From the NCBI GenBank assembly GCA_001632435.1, contig KV424030.1, positions 40,739 to 104,738 of the forward strand: a stretch of 64,000 bases of DNA. The letters run 5' to 3'. Below, in pieces: positions 33,500-44,480 of this stretch (the stretch's first letter is position 1; each line of letters opens with the position of its first letter). This DNA is from Calocera cornea HHB12733. Its lineage: Eukaryota; Basidiomycota; Dacrymycetes; Dacrymycetales; Dacrymycetaceae. The position numbers and the translations under genes were made by a program. Under the pieces are notes generated by a model. That model made no database searches and was not told where the DNA came from. It was given only the letters and a program-made list of their open reading frames with translations.

Positions 33500-35010
33500 A
33501 GCGCTGGGAACCGTGGTGCGTGAAGGGCGGGAAGAAGGAAGAAGGAAGAAGGAGGGAGGAGGGAGGAGTCACGCTGACTCGGACGCGGTTGTTACCCGGC
33601 GTTTCTAGGGTCTGTTGACGGCGTTCTGCAGCTGGCGGGGGTTACGAGCAGCCTGGCAGCTCAGTCTTGACGACAACGGGGAAGGAGACACACGCAGAGG
33701 GTGCGCGTACGTATGCTGCTGCTTAGACGCATAGATGCTGGACTGTAGCACCGTCGGCTACGGACGGCTGCGCAGGGGACGCGACGTGAAGCAGATCATT
33801 AATATTCAATATTGGATGGCTGAGGCGCGGTGTGGGTTCTGAGCTTCTGGCGGGCGGGACGAGATGGGATCGACCTTGTGGGGAGCACGGGGTGCCTGCG
33901 CCTGAGCCGTCGGGCCCGGAGGTCCCCGTGCGCCGGTCGCAGTGCGCCGGTTTGGAGTACAGTACAGTAGCGGCTTGTGTCCATACAGTACCACAGCGAT
34001 GACAGGCACTGTGGCGCCGGAGCCGAGCCGAGGGTGCGGTGCGGTCCTCCGAGCGGAGCAGGAGCAGGAGCCGACCGCAAGGCGGGCAACCCTTGGCCCA
34101 CATCCACGGCCCTCTGCACTCTGGAGCCCGCCGGCCGATCACCAGTCCAGACTGAGTTGAGTGCAGTAGCGAGGTGTCCCACCCCGCTCGCTGCATTCCT
34201 CTCCTGTCCCGTTCCTCCCCCAGCCTGCCCCCGCTCGTCGCGTGCCGCCACCAGGGCAGCCCAGCGCGCCCCGGCCGGGTGCATTCCCATTCCTCCCTTC
34301 TCCCAGGCTCACTCGCCTGCCCCCGTCCCCATCGCACGCCTCCTCCCCCTCCTCCCCGCACAACCCCGCCGAGCCCGGCTCCCCGCATAGACCGCCCTCC
34401 TCTCCTGCGCCCTGTTACGCGCAGGAGGAGGCACACCCACCCCACAGCACCCCACCGCACAGCACACGGACGACGCAGCACCCGCGGGACAGAACCAGTG
34501 CCGGCGGTGGAGGTCACTCACCCTGCACCGTGCACCGTGCGTCCTGCCCAGGTTTCTCAGACTCGGCACTCGACCCAACCCGCCGTCGCGTGAGTGCCCC
34601 CCTCCCCGCTCTGCGCACCCCCGACCCCCTCTCGGACATCCTCCCATCACACCCCCGACCCGGACTCGCTGACCTGCACCAGAACGGGTCTCCGAGACCC
34701 TGGCCAGCACTCTGCACGCTGCACCTCGCACTCCCCGCCGGCGCGTGCTCACCGTCCCTCGTGCGCCGTCCACGGACAGCGCCGACGCCCAGCCCACTGT
34801 CCCACTCCTTCGTCACCAGCCTTCTCTCTCCCTCTTCCGCTCGGTCCTCTGCGTCCTCCGTTCCGGGCCGTCGCTAACAAAGTACAGTGACTAGCGCCTG
34901 ACACTCCCTCGTCTTCTTCCTCCCCCTCCTCCTCCCCTCCCAACCCACCCGCAACCAGCAACCAGCACCGACCCACTCCCGCCCGCCCAGGCCCCCCCAG
35001 ACGCCCAAAA
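33500..35010. other. Upstream region of the La-protein gene
   Basis: About 1.5 kb with no supported gene. It starts with a purine-rich GAAGGAAGAAGG tract (33528-33568), then GC-rich, C/T-skewed sequence up to the La-protein ATG. Frames of 130-260 codons here overlap each other on both strands and have the Pro/Arg composition of GC-rich noise. Confidence 0.4.
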
Positions 35011-38000
35011 ATGGTCTCCGCGCAGACCCACACCCTCTCCTACGCCGAGCGCGCCAAAAAGGGCAGCTCGGGCTCGTCCACCGTCCGCCCATCCGCACCA
35101 GGTCCATATCCGCCTTCGCACGCCAACAACTCCCTCTCGACCTCGACCTCGACGCCGACCTCGGCTTCGGCCCCGGCTTCCGCTTCGGCCGCCGGGATGA
35201 ACAGCGCCGTGCGCGTCACGGGGCCCGCGAGCTCCCCGCACGCAGCGGCCGTTACTGTCTCCTCCCACGCCCCGTCATCCACCAGCAGCACCGCCCCCCC
35301 GCCCGCCGCCCCCATCTCGACCCCGGACCACCCAGTCCAAAACGGGATCAACGGCACCAGCACCAGCACCAGTACGAGTACGCTCTCCGCCTCCTCCTCC
35401 CAGACCACACCCGCGCACGCGCCCGCCCTCCTCTCCCCGTCCGCATCGTCCCTCCCCAGCCTGCCCAGCCTGCCGACGCCTACGAATACGAGCAAGCCGG
35501 GGACGCCGCCGGGCGGAGGGACGGGGAAGAACGTGTGGGCACAGAGGAGGGAGATGCGCGAGCGCGCCGGGTCGGGGCCGACGCCTGCCGGGGCGGGGGC
35601 GCCTGCTCCCTCTACGAATACGGGCGGGGCGACTGCTGCGGCCGCACCAGCACCAGCACCAGCACCAGCACCTACAGCGCCGGCGCCGGCGGAGCACCCC
35701 GTGCCCTCCCTCTCCTCGCCCCCGCTCTCCCCCGGCACCACCTCCCTCTCCCCGCCCTCCGTCGCTCCCTCCTTCTCCACCTCCAGATCAACAAAGCCCT
35801 CCTCCTCCCGCTCCTCCGCGCCAACGCCCGGCAGCAGGCTCTCCCCGAGCGTGCAGCACGCGGCGCTCATGCACCCTGTTCCTATCCCCATCCCGGGGCC
35901 GGGACCGCCTGTCGCGGGAAGTGGAACCGGAACCGGAGCTGGTGCTGGAGCTGGAGTTGGAGCAGCAGCGGGAGTGCCGCCCGCGGTCGCGGCGGCGGTG
36001 CTCAAGCCCCACCCGGAGCCAGCGGCGCCCGTCCCCTCATCTGCATCAGTATCAGCTTCAGCCTCCGCACCAGCACCAGCACCAGCACCAGCACCAGCAC
36101 CGGCCGAGGGGCTACTGGCGGACACAACCGCCTGGCCCGAGCCGAGCGTGAGCCTGCAGCCTGAGAAGGGGAGTGCGCGGACGAGCGTCAGTCCGGGAGA
36201 TAGGGATAAGGCGGATGGGGAGGGTGCTGTTGGGTCTGCTGGGAAGAAAGGTGCGTTTGACTGCTCCCGTTCTTTGCTGCATCCTTCGAGAGGGGAGGGC
36301 TCATGTATGCGCTCGCTTCTGTAGTGGGGAAGAAGACAGAGTGGGTCGCCATCTCGCCCGCCGAGCTGCAGGCTGCTGCGGACGCCGTGGCGCAGCAGCA
36401 GGCGCATGCGAGCCGCGCCTCCTCCTCCCGCGGCGCGAGCGTCGCCCCCTCCGCGGACCGTTCTCCGCACCCAGGACGACACCGCCTGCCCCCGCGACCG
36501 CAGACGCAAGCCACGACGGGCAACGTGCTCAACCCGTCCTTCGTCCCCCAAGTGCCTGGCGAGGAGTACGCTCCCCGCCGGCCCGCCGGCTCCGCACAGC
36601 GCTCCCGCCGCCCATCGTCCTCCGGCGTACGCACACGGCCAACGAGCATCGCCCCCTCTCCAGCGCACAGGACCGCCTACCTCGACCAGCAGGCGTTCCC
36701 CCTCCCGCGCTATCCCGCCGCACAAGGGCAAGGGGACGACCTGCTCGTCCCGCCCGCGCTGATCGTGCCCGCGCCTCCTCCCGCCCGCAGAAGGCGCAAA
36801 CAGAGCCGCCCCAGCGGCCGCGCGACGGGCGTGCGCATGCCCCGGCTTGTCGATGGCGAGGCGCGTGCCGAGGGGGCACACGTGCTCGTGTTCGGCTCGG
36901 CGGTGGACGATCTGGAGGGCGAGCCGCTGCCCCCTGTGCCGGTGCAGGACGGGGCGGACGCGCTGATCGTGCGCCAGCCCGGCAGGTTCGGCATCGGCAT
37001 CGGCATCGGCATCGGCATCGGCATCGACCCGCCCCAGGGGATGGAAGGCGGGCAGTACAGCAGCGGCGGCTACGGCACGCCCAGCGCGTACGGCCCGCGC
37101 CCGGAAAGCGCGCTGCGCATGGCACCGGGGATGGGCGTGCCCCTCCCGCTCGGCGGGCCGAACGGGTTCGGCTTCGACCGCGGGCCGCTGCAGTTCGGCG
37201 TCCCCAGCGCGAGCGGGGCGAGCAGCCCGGAGGTGCGCGGGGCGCTCGGCCTGGGCGACATGGACCTCCCGCACCCGCAGGCCGACCCGCATCAGCGCCG
37301 GCGGTCCTCCGGTGCGGAGAGGTTCGACCGCCCGCCGCCGACTGGGCCGCGGGCGGACCGCGAGCGGTGGGGCGAGGGCGGTGGGTATGGACCGCCGAAC
37401 GGGCGCGGGCGCGGGAGGGGGATGGGCGGCCCGCGCGGGGGCCCGTATGGACGCGGTGGGTTCAGGGGGGCACCAGGCGGGTTCAGGAACGGCTACGGGC
37501 CCCCGCCCCCGCCCCCGCCGCCCGGCCCCGGCCCCGGCCCATACCCCATGTCGCCGTACGACCCCGCCGACCCAGAGTCCTACCTGCACGGCCCGCCGCC
37601 GCACATGCAGGGCAGGGACATGCCCCCGATGCAGGGCTACCCGGCCCCCATGGGCGCCCCGCCGCAGTGGATGATGCCGCCTCCCGGGTACATGCCCGCG
37701 CCACCGCCGTTCGTCCCTCCCTACGCACAGCCGTTCCCGCCCATGCCTGGCCCGGGCCAGCCGACCGCCATGCCCTACCCTATGCCGGGCGCCGCGCCCA
37801 TCCCCACCCCGGTCACGCTCCTGTCCTTCCCGCTCGATCCGCTCAGGTACTATCTCCTGGGCCAGGTCGAGTACTACTTCAGCCTGCATAATCTCGTGAA
37901 CGATGTTTTCCTCCGTAATCAGGCAAGTGCGACGATGTGTGTGGGAGTGGAAAAGCGCTGACGATGATTCCAGATGGACAACGAGGGCTGGGTCGACATC

Positions 38001-38318
38001 GGCATCGTCGCCTCGTTCAACCGGATGCGCACGCTCACGAACGACTACAACCTCGTGCGCGAGACGATGGAGCTCAGCTCGCTCGTCGAAGTGCGCGGGG
38101 AGCGCGTCCGGCTCTCGAACGGCAACTGGCAGCAGTTCGTCATGCACCGCACGCCGCGTCAGCCGGGCGCAATCGCGGGTGCCAACGGCGAGATTGACAG
38201 CGTGACCACGGCTACGAATACCGCGCCGGGATCGGAGACGGCCTCCGCCAGCGCTGCCACGACGCTGAGCGTGCCTGAGGAGGAGGGAGAGACGAAGGAA
38301 GCCGATGCGACGCCATAA
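35011..38318 (+). CDS. La-motif (LARP/Sro9-type) RNA-binding protein
   Basis: Three exons (35011-36250, 36325-37922, 37974-38318) encode 1060 residues. The first ~700 residues are low complexity (Ser/Pro/Ala/Thr), with (CACCAG)n-encoded Pro-Ala runs and a (GGCATC)n-encoded Gly-Ile run at 36989-37026. A Gly/Arg segment (GRGRGRGMGGPRGG..., about residues 765-800) and a Pro/Gly/Met-rich region follow. The La motif lies near the C-terminus (about 915-985): LRYYLLGQVEYYFSLHNLVN, then DVFLRNQMDNEGWVDIG and VASFNRMRTLTNDYNLV. This placement resembles fungal Sro9/Slf1 and LARP1-like proteins, cytoplasmic mRNA binders that affect translation. No RRM follows the La motif. The second intron has a GC-AG boundary (GCAAGT...CAG) and splits the La motif exactly at FLRNQ|MDNEGW. 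Confidence 0.92.
36989..37026 (+). repeat. (GGCATC)n hexanucleotide repeat
   Basis: About six GGCATC units encoding alternating Gly-Ile inside the disordered part of the La-motif protein. In-frame length changes would be tolerated. Confidence 0.8.
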
Positions 38319-39079
38319 TTGCGGAGCAAGAGCGCGTTCATTGTTGTCCAGGTGCGTGGTAAACTCGTAGTTGTATCTCAGTATCTGACTACTGTCTGTC
38401 CAGATCCATGATCCTTACTTGCATGTTAATCCACGAGCATCCCATCCCGCCAAGCACCCACCGCCATCTATCCAACTATATCTGCTGTCCGAGGCAGACG
38501 CATAGAAACCCAGGCCCCAGCCGAGTTTAGACACTCGCAACGAAGTCAACCTTGCCCATGGACGAGTCCCATATAGTCTACTCCTGCGTGAAACGAGTCC
38601 ACGTGCGTCACATGTTGAATTTGTGACTCTTCTGTGTCCCAGCCGTGTCTTTCACCGTGTCGTCTCATGCTGTCACTATCACTCCGCTTGTGTCTCACTC
38701 CGCATCCTCTCTTTCTCCGAGTTTTCCTCCCAGTGCTCCCGTTTCTGTCCATGCCCTCTCTTCCGTGATGCACCATATTCTTTCATGTTCTGTGCCATCT
38801 TTTCCCTCCTCGAGTGACCGCATCAAAACGCATTCCCCTTTCATATATCCATTAGGAGCCGGTGGGCAGCTTAGCTGAGAGATGGGTAACTACGTGGAGT
38901 AATTAACGAATGAGATGCCGTGTGATCTACCCCGGGTCTGGATCGAACGCAAGCATCCTTTCCAACGCGGCAAGTTTGAATGTGTGTACGAGGACGGTAC
39001 AATAAGATACATACAACGGATGTCTACAAGTACATAATTAGCTGGCTAGGGTTGATGCCGATCCCTCCATCCTCTGACC
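38319..39079. other. Convergent intergenic region
   Basis: 3' flanks of the La-protein gene (+) and the F-box gene (-). AT-richer than the surroundings; no gene or RNA seen. Confidence 0.5.
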
Positions 39080-40670
39080 TCACCAGGCTCTCATGTCCTG
39101 CGCATCTTCATCAAGAGGCTCCGCCTCGTCATCCGCGCTATTCGGCGCAAACCGCAGCGCAACCATCGCGCGCAGTTCCATGATCACAATCGGGTCCCAC
39201 CACTGCATCGTATCCTCATCAGCCTCGAGGACGACCTCCGAAGGGCCGAGCTTCATAGCGTGCCGCTGCGTGAGCGTGTCGATCAGCGCGCCAGTGATGT
39301 TCAGCGGGCGCGAGAGACGGAGACGCTGCAGGTCCTGGAACGGCTGACGGTCCGCAGCGCCGTCGGATAAGAGTACAGGCTGAACCGGGTTGTTCCAGTA
39401 GTCGAACGTGAGACTCTGGATACCCGGCAGCTGGGTCATGATTTCGGCCAGGCTGGGATGGATAACGCAGGACTGCAGTGCCAGAGTGCGGATCTTGGGA
39501 TAGCACGCCGCGGTAAGCGACTTGAAGGCGGCATTGTAGTCCTTCCGCCAGAGCTTTGCGAGTGTGAGACTGGTGAGGTTCGGCACGTCGAGCTGCGCAA
39601 GGACGTAGGCGAGGGTTGCTGGGAGGTACCCGCCGATCGAGAGCTCCTCGAGGGAATGAAGTTGCAGTGCGGGCTTCGCCTCGTGGTCAAACGGGTCCAT
39701 GCGCCGGATGTCGGTGCCGCCGTGAAAGGAGAGTTTTTTGAGGGTCGGGCTCTGGCGCACGAGTTCGAGGCACGCGTTGAGGCGGCGCCTGAGTGTGGTC
39801 GCTACCCGTATACAGCGACAGCTGCTGAAGATTGGACAGGAGATCCTGAACGCCGACCAGCTCAATGCCCCGAATGGTCGCTGCGGTCAACAGCGGGACC
39901 GAGCGATCAAAGAGATCAAAATACGGCTTGAGCCCCGTGTTGCTGCTTTCACCACTTTCAGGACCAGTCAAGCTCAGCGCACGCAGGTTCGGTGCGGCCT
40001 GGTCGAGCAGGGAGAACAGGAGCTGGAAGTCCCACTCCGACTTGGTATTGAACGCGAACGAGCGCCAGCGGGCGACGGGCGGGAGCGACTCGAGCAGCGC
40101 GCGCAGGTCGTTGGTCTGCTGGTAGCGTGCGCGCAGGGCACAGACGTATTGGCTGTCTTCCCGAGGCGGAACGGTTAGGTCGATGTCGATGTCGACCAGG
40201 CATTGTCTGCTGCGGGTGCTGAAGCACTGGGCGCGCTGCACCTCGGCGCGGTCGTTGCCTTGCACTTGGAGGCGCTTCCACAAGCTGCCCAACGATAGCG
40301 CTACCTCACTGAACTCCGGCTCTGAGCAATCCTGCTCACATGGGGGAGTGACTTACCGGAGACGGGCGTTCACTTGGGAAAGCCGAACTGCGGTCGTGCC
40401 GTAGCGCGACTGGCTTCCGCAGAGGTGAAGTAGCTCGGTCACGCCATCGTCACCATCCTCTTCGTTCGCCAGCGTGAAGATGTACGCCAGTATGTCGAAC
40501 GGCATCCTCGTCAGATGGGAGATGTGAGGAAGGTCTGAAAGACGGCGCCCTTCATACTCGCATTCGGGCTTGGGGGTCGGAATCGTGGATTCGCTGGCCC
40601 CAGTATCCGCAAACGCGATTCCGGTATAGTTGAGCAGGTCATCCAATACGACGGTTGTAGTGGACTCCAT
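39080..40670 (-). CDS. F-box / leucine-rich-repeat protein, with apparent frameshift
   Basis: Exon 1 (40357-40670, ATG at 40668-40670) and a 48-nt intron precede a long body ending at TGA 39080-39082. The F-box spans the junction: RRLSDLPHISHLTRMPFDIL, AYIFTLANEE, RLSQVNARLR|EVALSLG, SLWKRLQV. The rest has degenerate leucine-rich repeats (LRALLESLPPVARW..., LRALSLTG..., LKKLSFHG..., LEELSIGGYLPATL), as in the large families of Agaricomycete F-box/LRR proteins that act as SCF ubiquitin-ligase adaptors. At about 39795-39815 the frame of LLSNLQQLSLYTG does not connect to RRRLNACLELVRQSPTLKKL: no intron of plausible length fixes it, and removal of one base would. So this is either a recent pseudogene or an assembly error. 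Confidence 0.7.
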
Positions 40671-41953
40671 AGTACGCACTACGACGAGAAGAGTCGCGAG
40701 AGGAGAGCAAAATGAAGTGCTGCATTGTGGTGCGTGCGTCTTTTAAGCAGGAAACGCGAGGAGGAGGCATGTCTGGTGTTCTGCGACGCTAGCGGAGAAT
40801 TGTCCCGAATTCGAATGGTCGGCGGTCTGTCGCCGCCGTCATGGCCGCACGGCTGGCGCCAGTCAGCCTGTACATGCATATGCATCGCGCGCTCTCCCAA
40901 ACGCGGTGCGCTGCCTCACCCGGCCCAGACGTTTCAGGAGGAGAGAGTGCATAGGGTCCCGGCAACCCCGCCGTCCCGCACCCAATCCCCGATTCTCCTT
41001 TGAACGGAGGCAGCCCAGATTAAAACCATGCTACACGAAGCTCTCATTTGCTTCCAGGCACAGCCTCGAGTGTCCTACGATACTGCGTGAGTGGGACCGG
41101 CTTAGGCCTGCAACTCAGTCAATCCGGCCGTTGAGCGAATTCGAAGAACCGGGCATAGAGTCTTGGTCGCCTTGCAGCTATACACTGCTGACTGAAACGG
41201 CCTCCTGATACGCGATGGAGACGACGTTCTCCGCGGAGTGACCGGGGGTGATCGGATGGCGTAGACTCCGCCGGCACAGAGAGAGGTTGGGCGCCTAGCA
41301 GGGTATGTCAAGCGCCCGAAGGGTTCAAAAGGGCGATCCAGCGTTGCAGCTTTCAAGCTTGAAAAGCGACCCCTGAACCTCGATCTTTAACGGACTTGCG
41401 GCCGGCACACGATTGCCCATGACATCGAACCCTGGCTACATCACGTGATATGGCGAGCTCTGGTTGATCAGCAACGGCGTAAGCAGCATGAGTCAACCTC
41501 GGCTACTCATTCAATCCTGGTGCGGGACGGAACTCTCCGCTCGGCCATGCCGTGCAGCTGATTGGTCCGCCCTACTCCGGCTTACGCTGCTTAGGAAGCT
41601 CAGAGGCGATGACGTGATACGGCTGATGCGCTGACCCCCCATTGTCCACCAACGCGACCATCGAAGTTCCATGCGGTTCCTCAGTTGTTCACCCTACAAC
41701 TAACTCAGGGCCTACATCACTTCTGGGGTCGCGGGCAACCATGAGGCGACACGTACGGCTGCCGAAACAATAACTGGGGCAAAGACCAGGAGGAGAGCAG
41801 GTTCTCGAAAAGTCGGCGCACAGGCACTCATGCTGCTCTGAGCCTATAAGAGCGCTGCGTCCATCCGGGCAGTTCAATCAACGCCTGCACTCGAGTCGAA
41901 TCTCCTTCTCCACCACCAGAACATCCCTCCCCGCCCAACAACTTCTCAACGAC
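40671..41953. other. Intergenic, 1.3 kb
   Basis: Nothing coding recognised. A CACGTG occurs near 41441 and a TATA-like CTATAAGA near 41846, the latter about 108 bp upstream of the GST ATG and the likely core promoter. Confidence 0.45.
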
Positions 41954-42788
41954 ATGTCCCACGGCAAGCAGTTCACTCTCTATACGTCCGTCCTCTCTCT
42001 AGTCTCTCCACAACACCCGAACTGACGCGTCCCACAGCCACGCCGGCGGTCCCAACGGCTGGAAGGTCGCCTTGGCCCTTGAGCTCCTCGGCCTCACCTA
42101 CGAGCCCATCTACCTCGACTTTAGCAAGGGCGAGCACAAGGGCCCCGAGTACACCAAGCTCAACCCGAACGGGCGTATCCCCACCATCATCGACCACAAG
42201 AACGGCGACTTCACGCTCTGGGAGAGCGGCGCGATCCTGCAGTACCTGGTACGCGCGTGTCCAATATTCATGTGCGCTGGACTGGACTGACAGACGCGCA
42301 CAGGTAGACAAGTACGACCCCGAGCACAAGATCTCCGTGTCGACCGAGGCGGACAAGTTCAAGCAGCTCCAGTGGCTCTTCTTCCAGGCGTCTGGCCAGG
42401 GCCCGTACTTCGGCCAGGCGGCGTGGTTTGGCCATTACCATCCCGAGAAGATCCCGAGCGCGATCGAGCGGTACCAGAATGAGATCAAGCGTGTGTGGAG
42501 CGTGCTCGAGAGCGTGCTGAAGAACCAGGACTGGTGCGTTGCCATCATTGTAGCTCTTCTGATCGCGAAGGCTGACTGACGTGTACCAGGCTCGTCGGGA
42601 ACAAGTTGACCATCGCGGATATTTCCTTCGTCCCGTGGAACGATGGCGCCAAGAAGGGTTTGGCGGGCATCGACGAAGCCACCTTCGAGAAGGACTACCC
42701 GTCGGTGGCCAAGTGGCACACCGCGCTGGTTACAGAGCCGACGATCAAGAAGGTACTGGATGCCAAGGCCGCGCTGGCCAAGCACTAG
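41954..42788 (+). CDS. Ure2-like glutathione S-transferase
   Basis: Four exons (41954-41985, 42038-42248, 42304-42533, 42590-42788) encode 223 residues. The thioredoxin-like N-domain shows FTLYTHAGGPNGWKVALALE, then LNPNGRIPTIIDH (cis-Pro loop) and TLWESGAILQYLVDKYD (ES motif for the glutathione gamma-Glu). The helical C-domain has QLQWLFFQASGQGPYFGQAA and the N-capping box LTIADISFVPW. This is the fungal Ure2p-type GST class, which conjugates or reduces with glutathione in the cytosol; there is no prion-like Asn/Gln domain. Asn in GPNGW probably replaces the catalytic Ser/Tyr, as in other Ure2-like enzymes. The first intron has an unusual GTCCGT donor. A decayed copy of its C-terminus lies at 45022-45105. 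Confidence 0.93.
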
Positions 42789-43427
42789 GGGTTATCTACG
42801 CTGTATCAAGTAATACAATTACCGAATCAACTGACTGAAACTTCATGGTCAACGATGTGAATCAGCCGGGTTGGGCTTGTCTACATTCCTTTTTGGTGTA
42901 TGTTGAATGGCCGTTGGGCTCGCGTATACGGTAACCTGGAACAGGCCGGTCCGCTCGGGCCCACACACATAGTCACGGGCGTCGAGGCGCAATTTGCTCG
43001 CTGTGCGGCCTCTCAACCTAGCATGTGCAGAGCACTCTGATGGTGCAAGAGTGACGATGTCCTACGCGCGTCGTTGCAACGTGCGAGCTACCGTATCATA
43101 ACGCCCGGCCCGCCCGCAAACGAGGACCTCTCGAGGCGCCCAAGATACCCGCCACGGCAGACGCCGCTACCTCTCCAGCTGCAAGACTTCTACTTGCTGT
43201 ATCTTCGGTGCCTACCGGCTTCCTTCCATTTGCTCATTGACTACTATGTAGGAAGCCGTCCTTTGGGGAAACAGCGGCCATAGAAACGCCGGGTAATCAC
43301 CGCAGAGCCCACCGCCGAGGAGCGCGTCATCAGTCTTCCCGCGTCTTCTCACCGTAGACCACCACTCTTCACACCGCTCCCGAAAATTTGCATGACCTCT
43401 GTATCACGTGCGCTCCACCACTCGCAG
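42789..43427. other. Spacer between GST and unit U5
   Basis: GST 3' flank and upstream region of U5. Upstream elements CTCTTCACACCGCTCCC (about 43366-43382) and ATTTGCATGAC (43386-43396) belong to the U5 promoter. No gene. Confidence 0.45.
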
Positions 43428-43437
43428 GGTATATAAA
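43386..43437 (+). promoter_or_regulatory. U5 promoter: ATTTGCAT / CACGTG / TATATAAA
   Basis: ATTTGCATGAC (43386-43396), ATCACGTG (E-box core 43405-43410) and TATATAAA (43430-43437) in the order seen on the minus strand at U1. ATTTGCATGAC and ATCACGTG are identical in sequence between U1 and U5; their spacing differs by one base. Confidence 0.65.
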
Positions 43438-44480
43438 CCCCTCCGTTGGTCCGCTCGAAGGGGGTTACGGCTCTATCCCGTTCGCTCTCGTCGGTGGGCG
43501 GCGCTCCTCAACTCTGCCTGTGGCGGCTGATGGGATAGCCTAAGGGCTGTCATCTATTCCTGCTGCTGCGCAGAAGCCGCCTACCCCTTCCTTCCCTCCC
43601 TCCCTCATCCCCTCCTGCCCTGTATCGGAGGTGAACGGTGCTCCCCAGCCCTGCTCGTCGCGACTGATGACACGCCTTGTGGACTGTCATCTGCTTGCCG
43701 CCGTGGGCAGCGCTGAGCAGCCCGCCTTGGCACACCTCCCCCGTTTTCCCTCCTGGGTGGGCGGCGCTTCCCAACCCTGCTCTCCGCGGTGGCTGGCATG
43801 CCTCCCAGGCTGCCTTTTGCCATTCGGCGACCAACAGGGTTGCGTAGCCCGCCCACCCTACTCCCCGCTCCCTCCATATTTTACTTCCCCCGGGCTCTCC
43901 TGGTCGACCCGCTCGGCCTGACATTCCAGCTAGGCTGTCACATCCCGACGGCATTCTCCAGCTGTACGCGCACCCGTCCGTCCGACCGTGGACGACATGG
44001 TGCCGCGTTGGTGAGTTGGCGGTTCTTCCGTCGGTGTATCGCAGCTCAGCCATGGCACCCTTGCTTTGGGCGACGAAGGGCAGCGGGCTCTCCAACCCTA
44101 CGCGATGTGTGGGCGATGACATTTCTGCTTCATCTTAGGACGCCGCACAGAGCCGCAGGGTCGCGGTGCCCGGTTGCCCCCCTCTGTCTCATCCTCGGCT
44201 CAGCTCTCTCTTTCTCGCTTCTGTGGACTGGCGGGCTGTTGTTCACTGAGTACCGAGCCACATGCTTCGCTGCGTCCCATGCCCCATGGATAGGTTGCGG
44301 GGTAGTGTCTTGCTGGTTGGAACTGCCCGGACCATCTCTCCCTCGCACGTCTCACGAACCACATTTCCTGCTACCTGACTACTCTCTACTCTTCTGGCTG
44401 GCACCTGCCGGTCGATTGGACCTCACCGTGGACCCTCCCACGCTTCGCTGCATCCTGACCCTAAACGGCCGGTGATGCAG
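43428..44480 (+). repeat. Module-array unit U5 (candidate long noncoding transcription unit)
   Basis: Plus-strand unit. Modules: GGGCGGCGCTCCTCAACTCT (43495), GGTGCTCCCCAGCCCTGC (43635), GGGCGGCGCTTCCCAACCCT (43758), GGGCTCTCCAACCCTACGC (44084), GCAGGGTCGCGGTGCC (44157) and GGCGGGCTGTTGTTCACTGA (44232). Hairpins: GATGACA/TGTCATC at 43666-43691 and GATGA/TCATC at 44115-44134. A frame of 228 codons (43789-44475) crosses it but is Pro/Leu/Arg-rich noise without homologous frames in the sister units. Confidence 0.6.

Noticed and set aside
34174..34877. Overlapping 130-210-codon frames upstream of the La-protein gene
   Set aside because: Several frames on both strands are open at once in C-rich sequence; Pro/His/Arg composition and no splice support.
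35040..38147. A 1,035-codon open frame on the minus strand opposite the La-protein gene
   Set aside because: It is the antisense shadow of a GC-rich, low-complexity gene: composition is Arg/Ala/Gly/Pro-rich, it ignores the intron positions and has no domain, while the plus strand encodes a clear La motif.
43660..43700. Box C/D snoRNA reading of the TGATGA and CTGA motifs
   Set aside because: The TGATGA is part of a GATGACA/TGTCATC hairpin, box D is not at the right place, and no terminal stem forms.
43789..44475. A 228-codon frame inside unit U5
   Set aside because: Pro/Leu/Arg-rich, no domain, and no equivalent frame in the homologous modules of other units.
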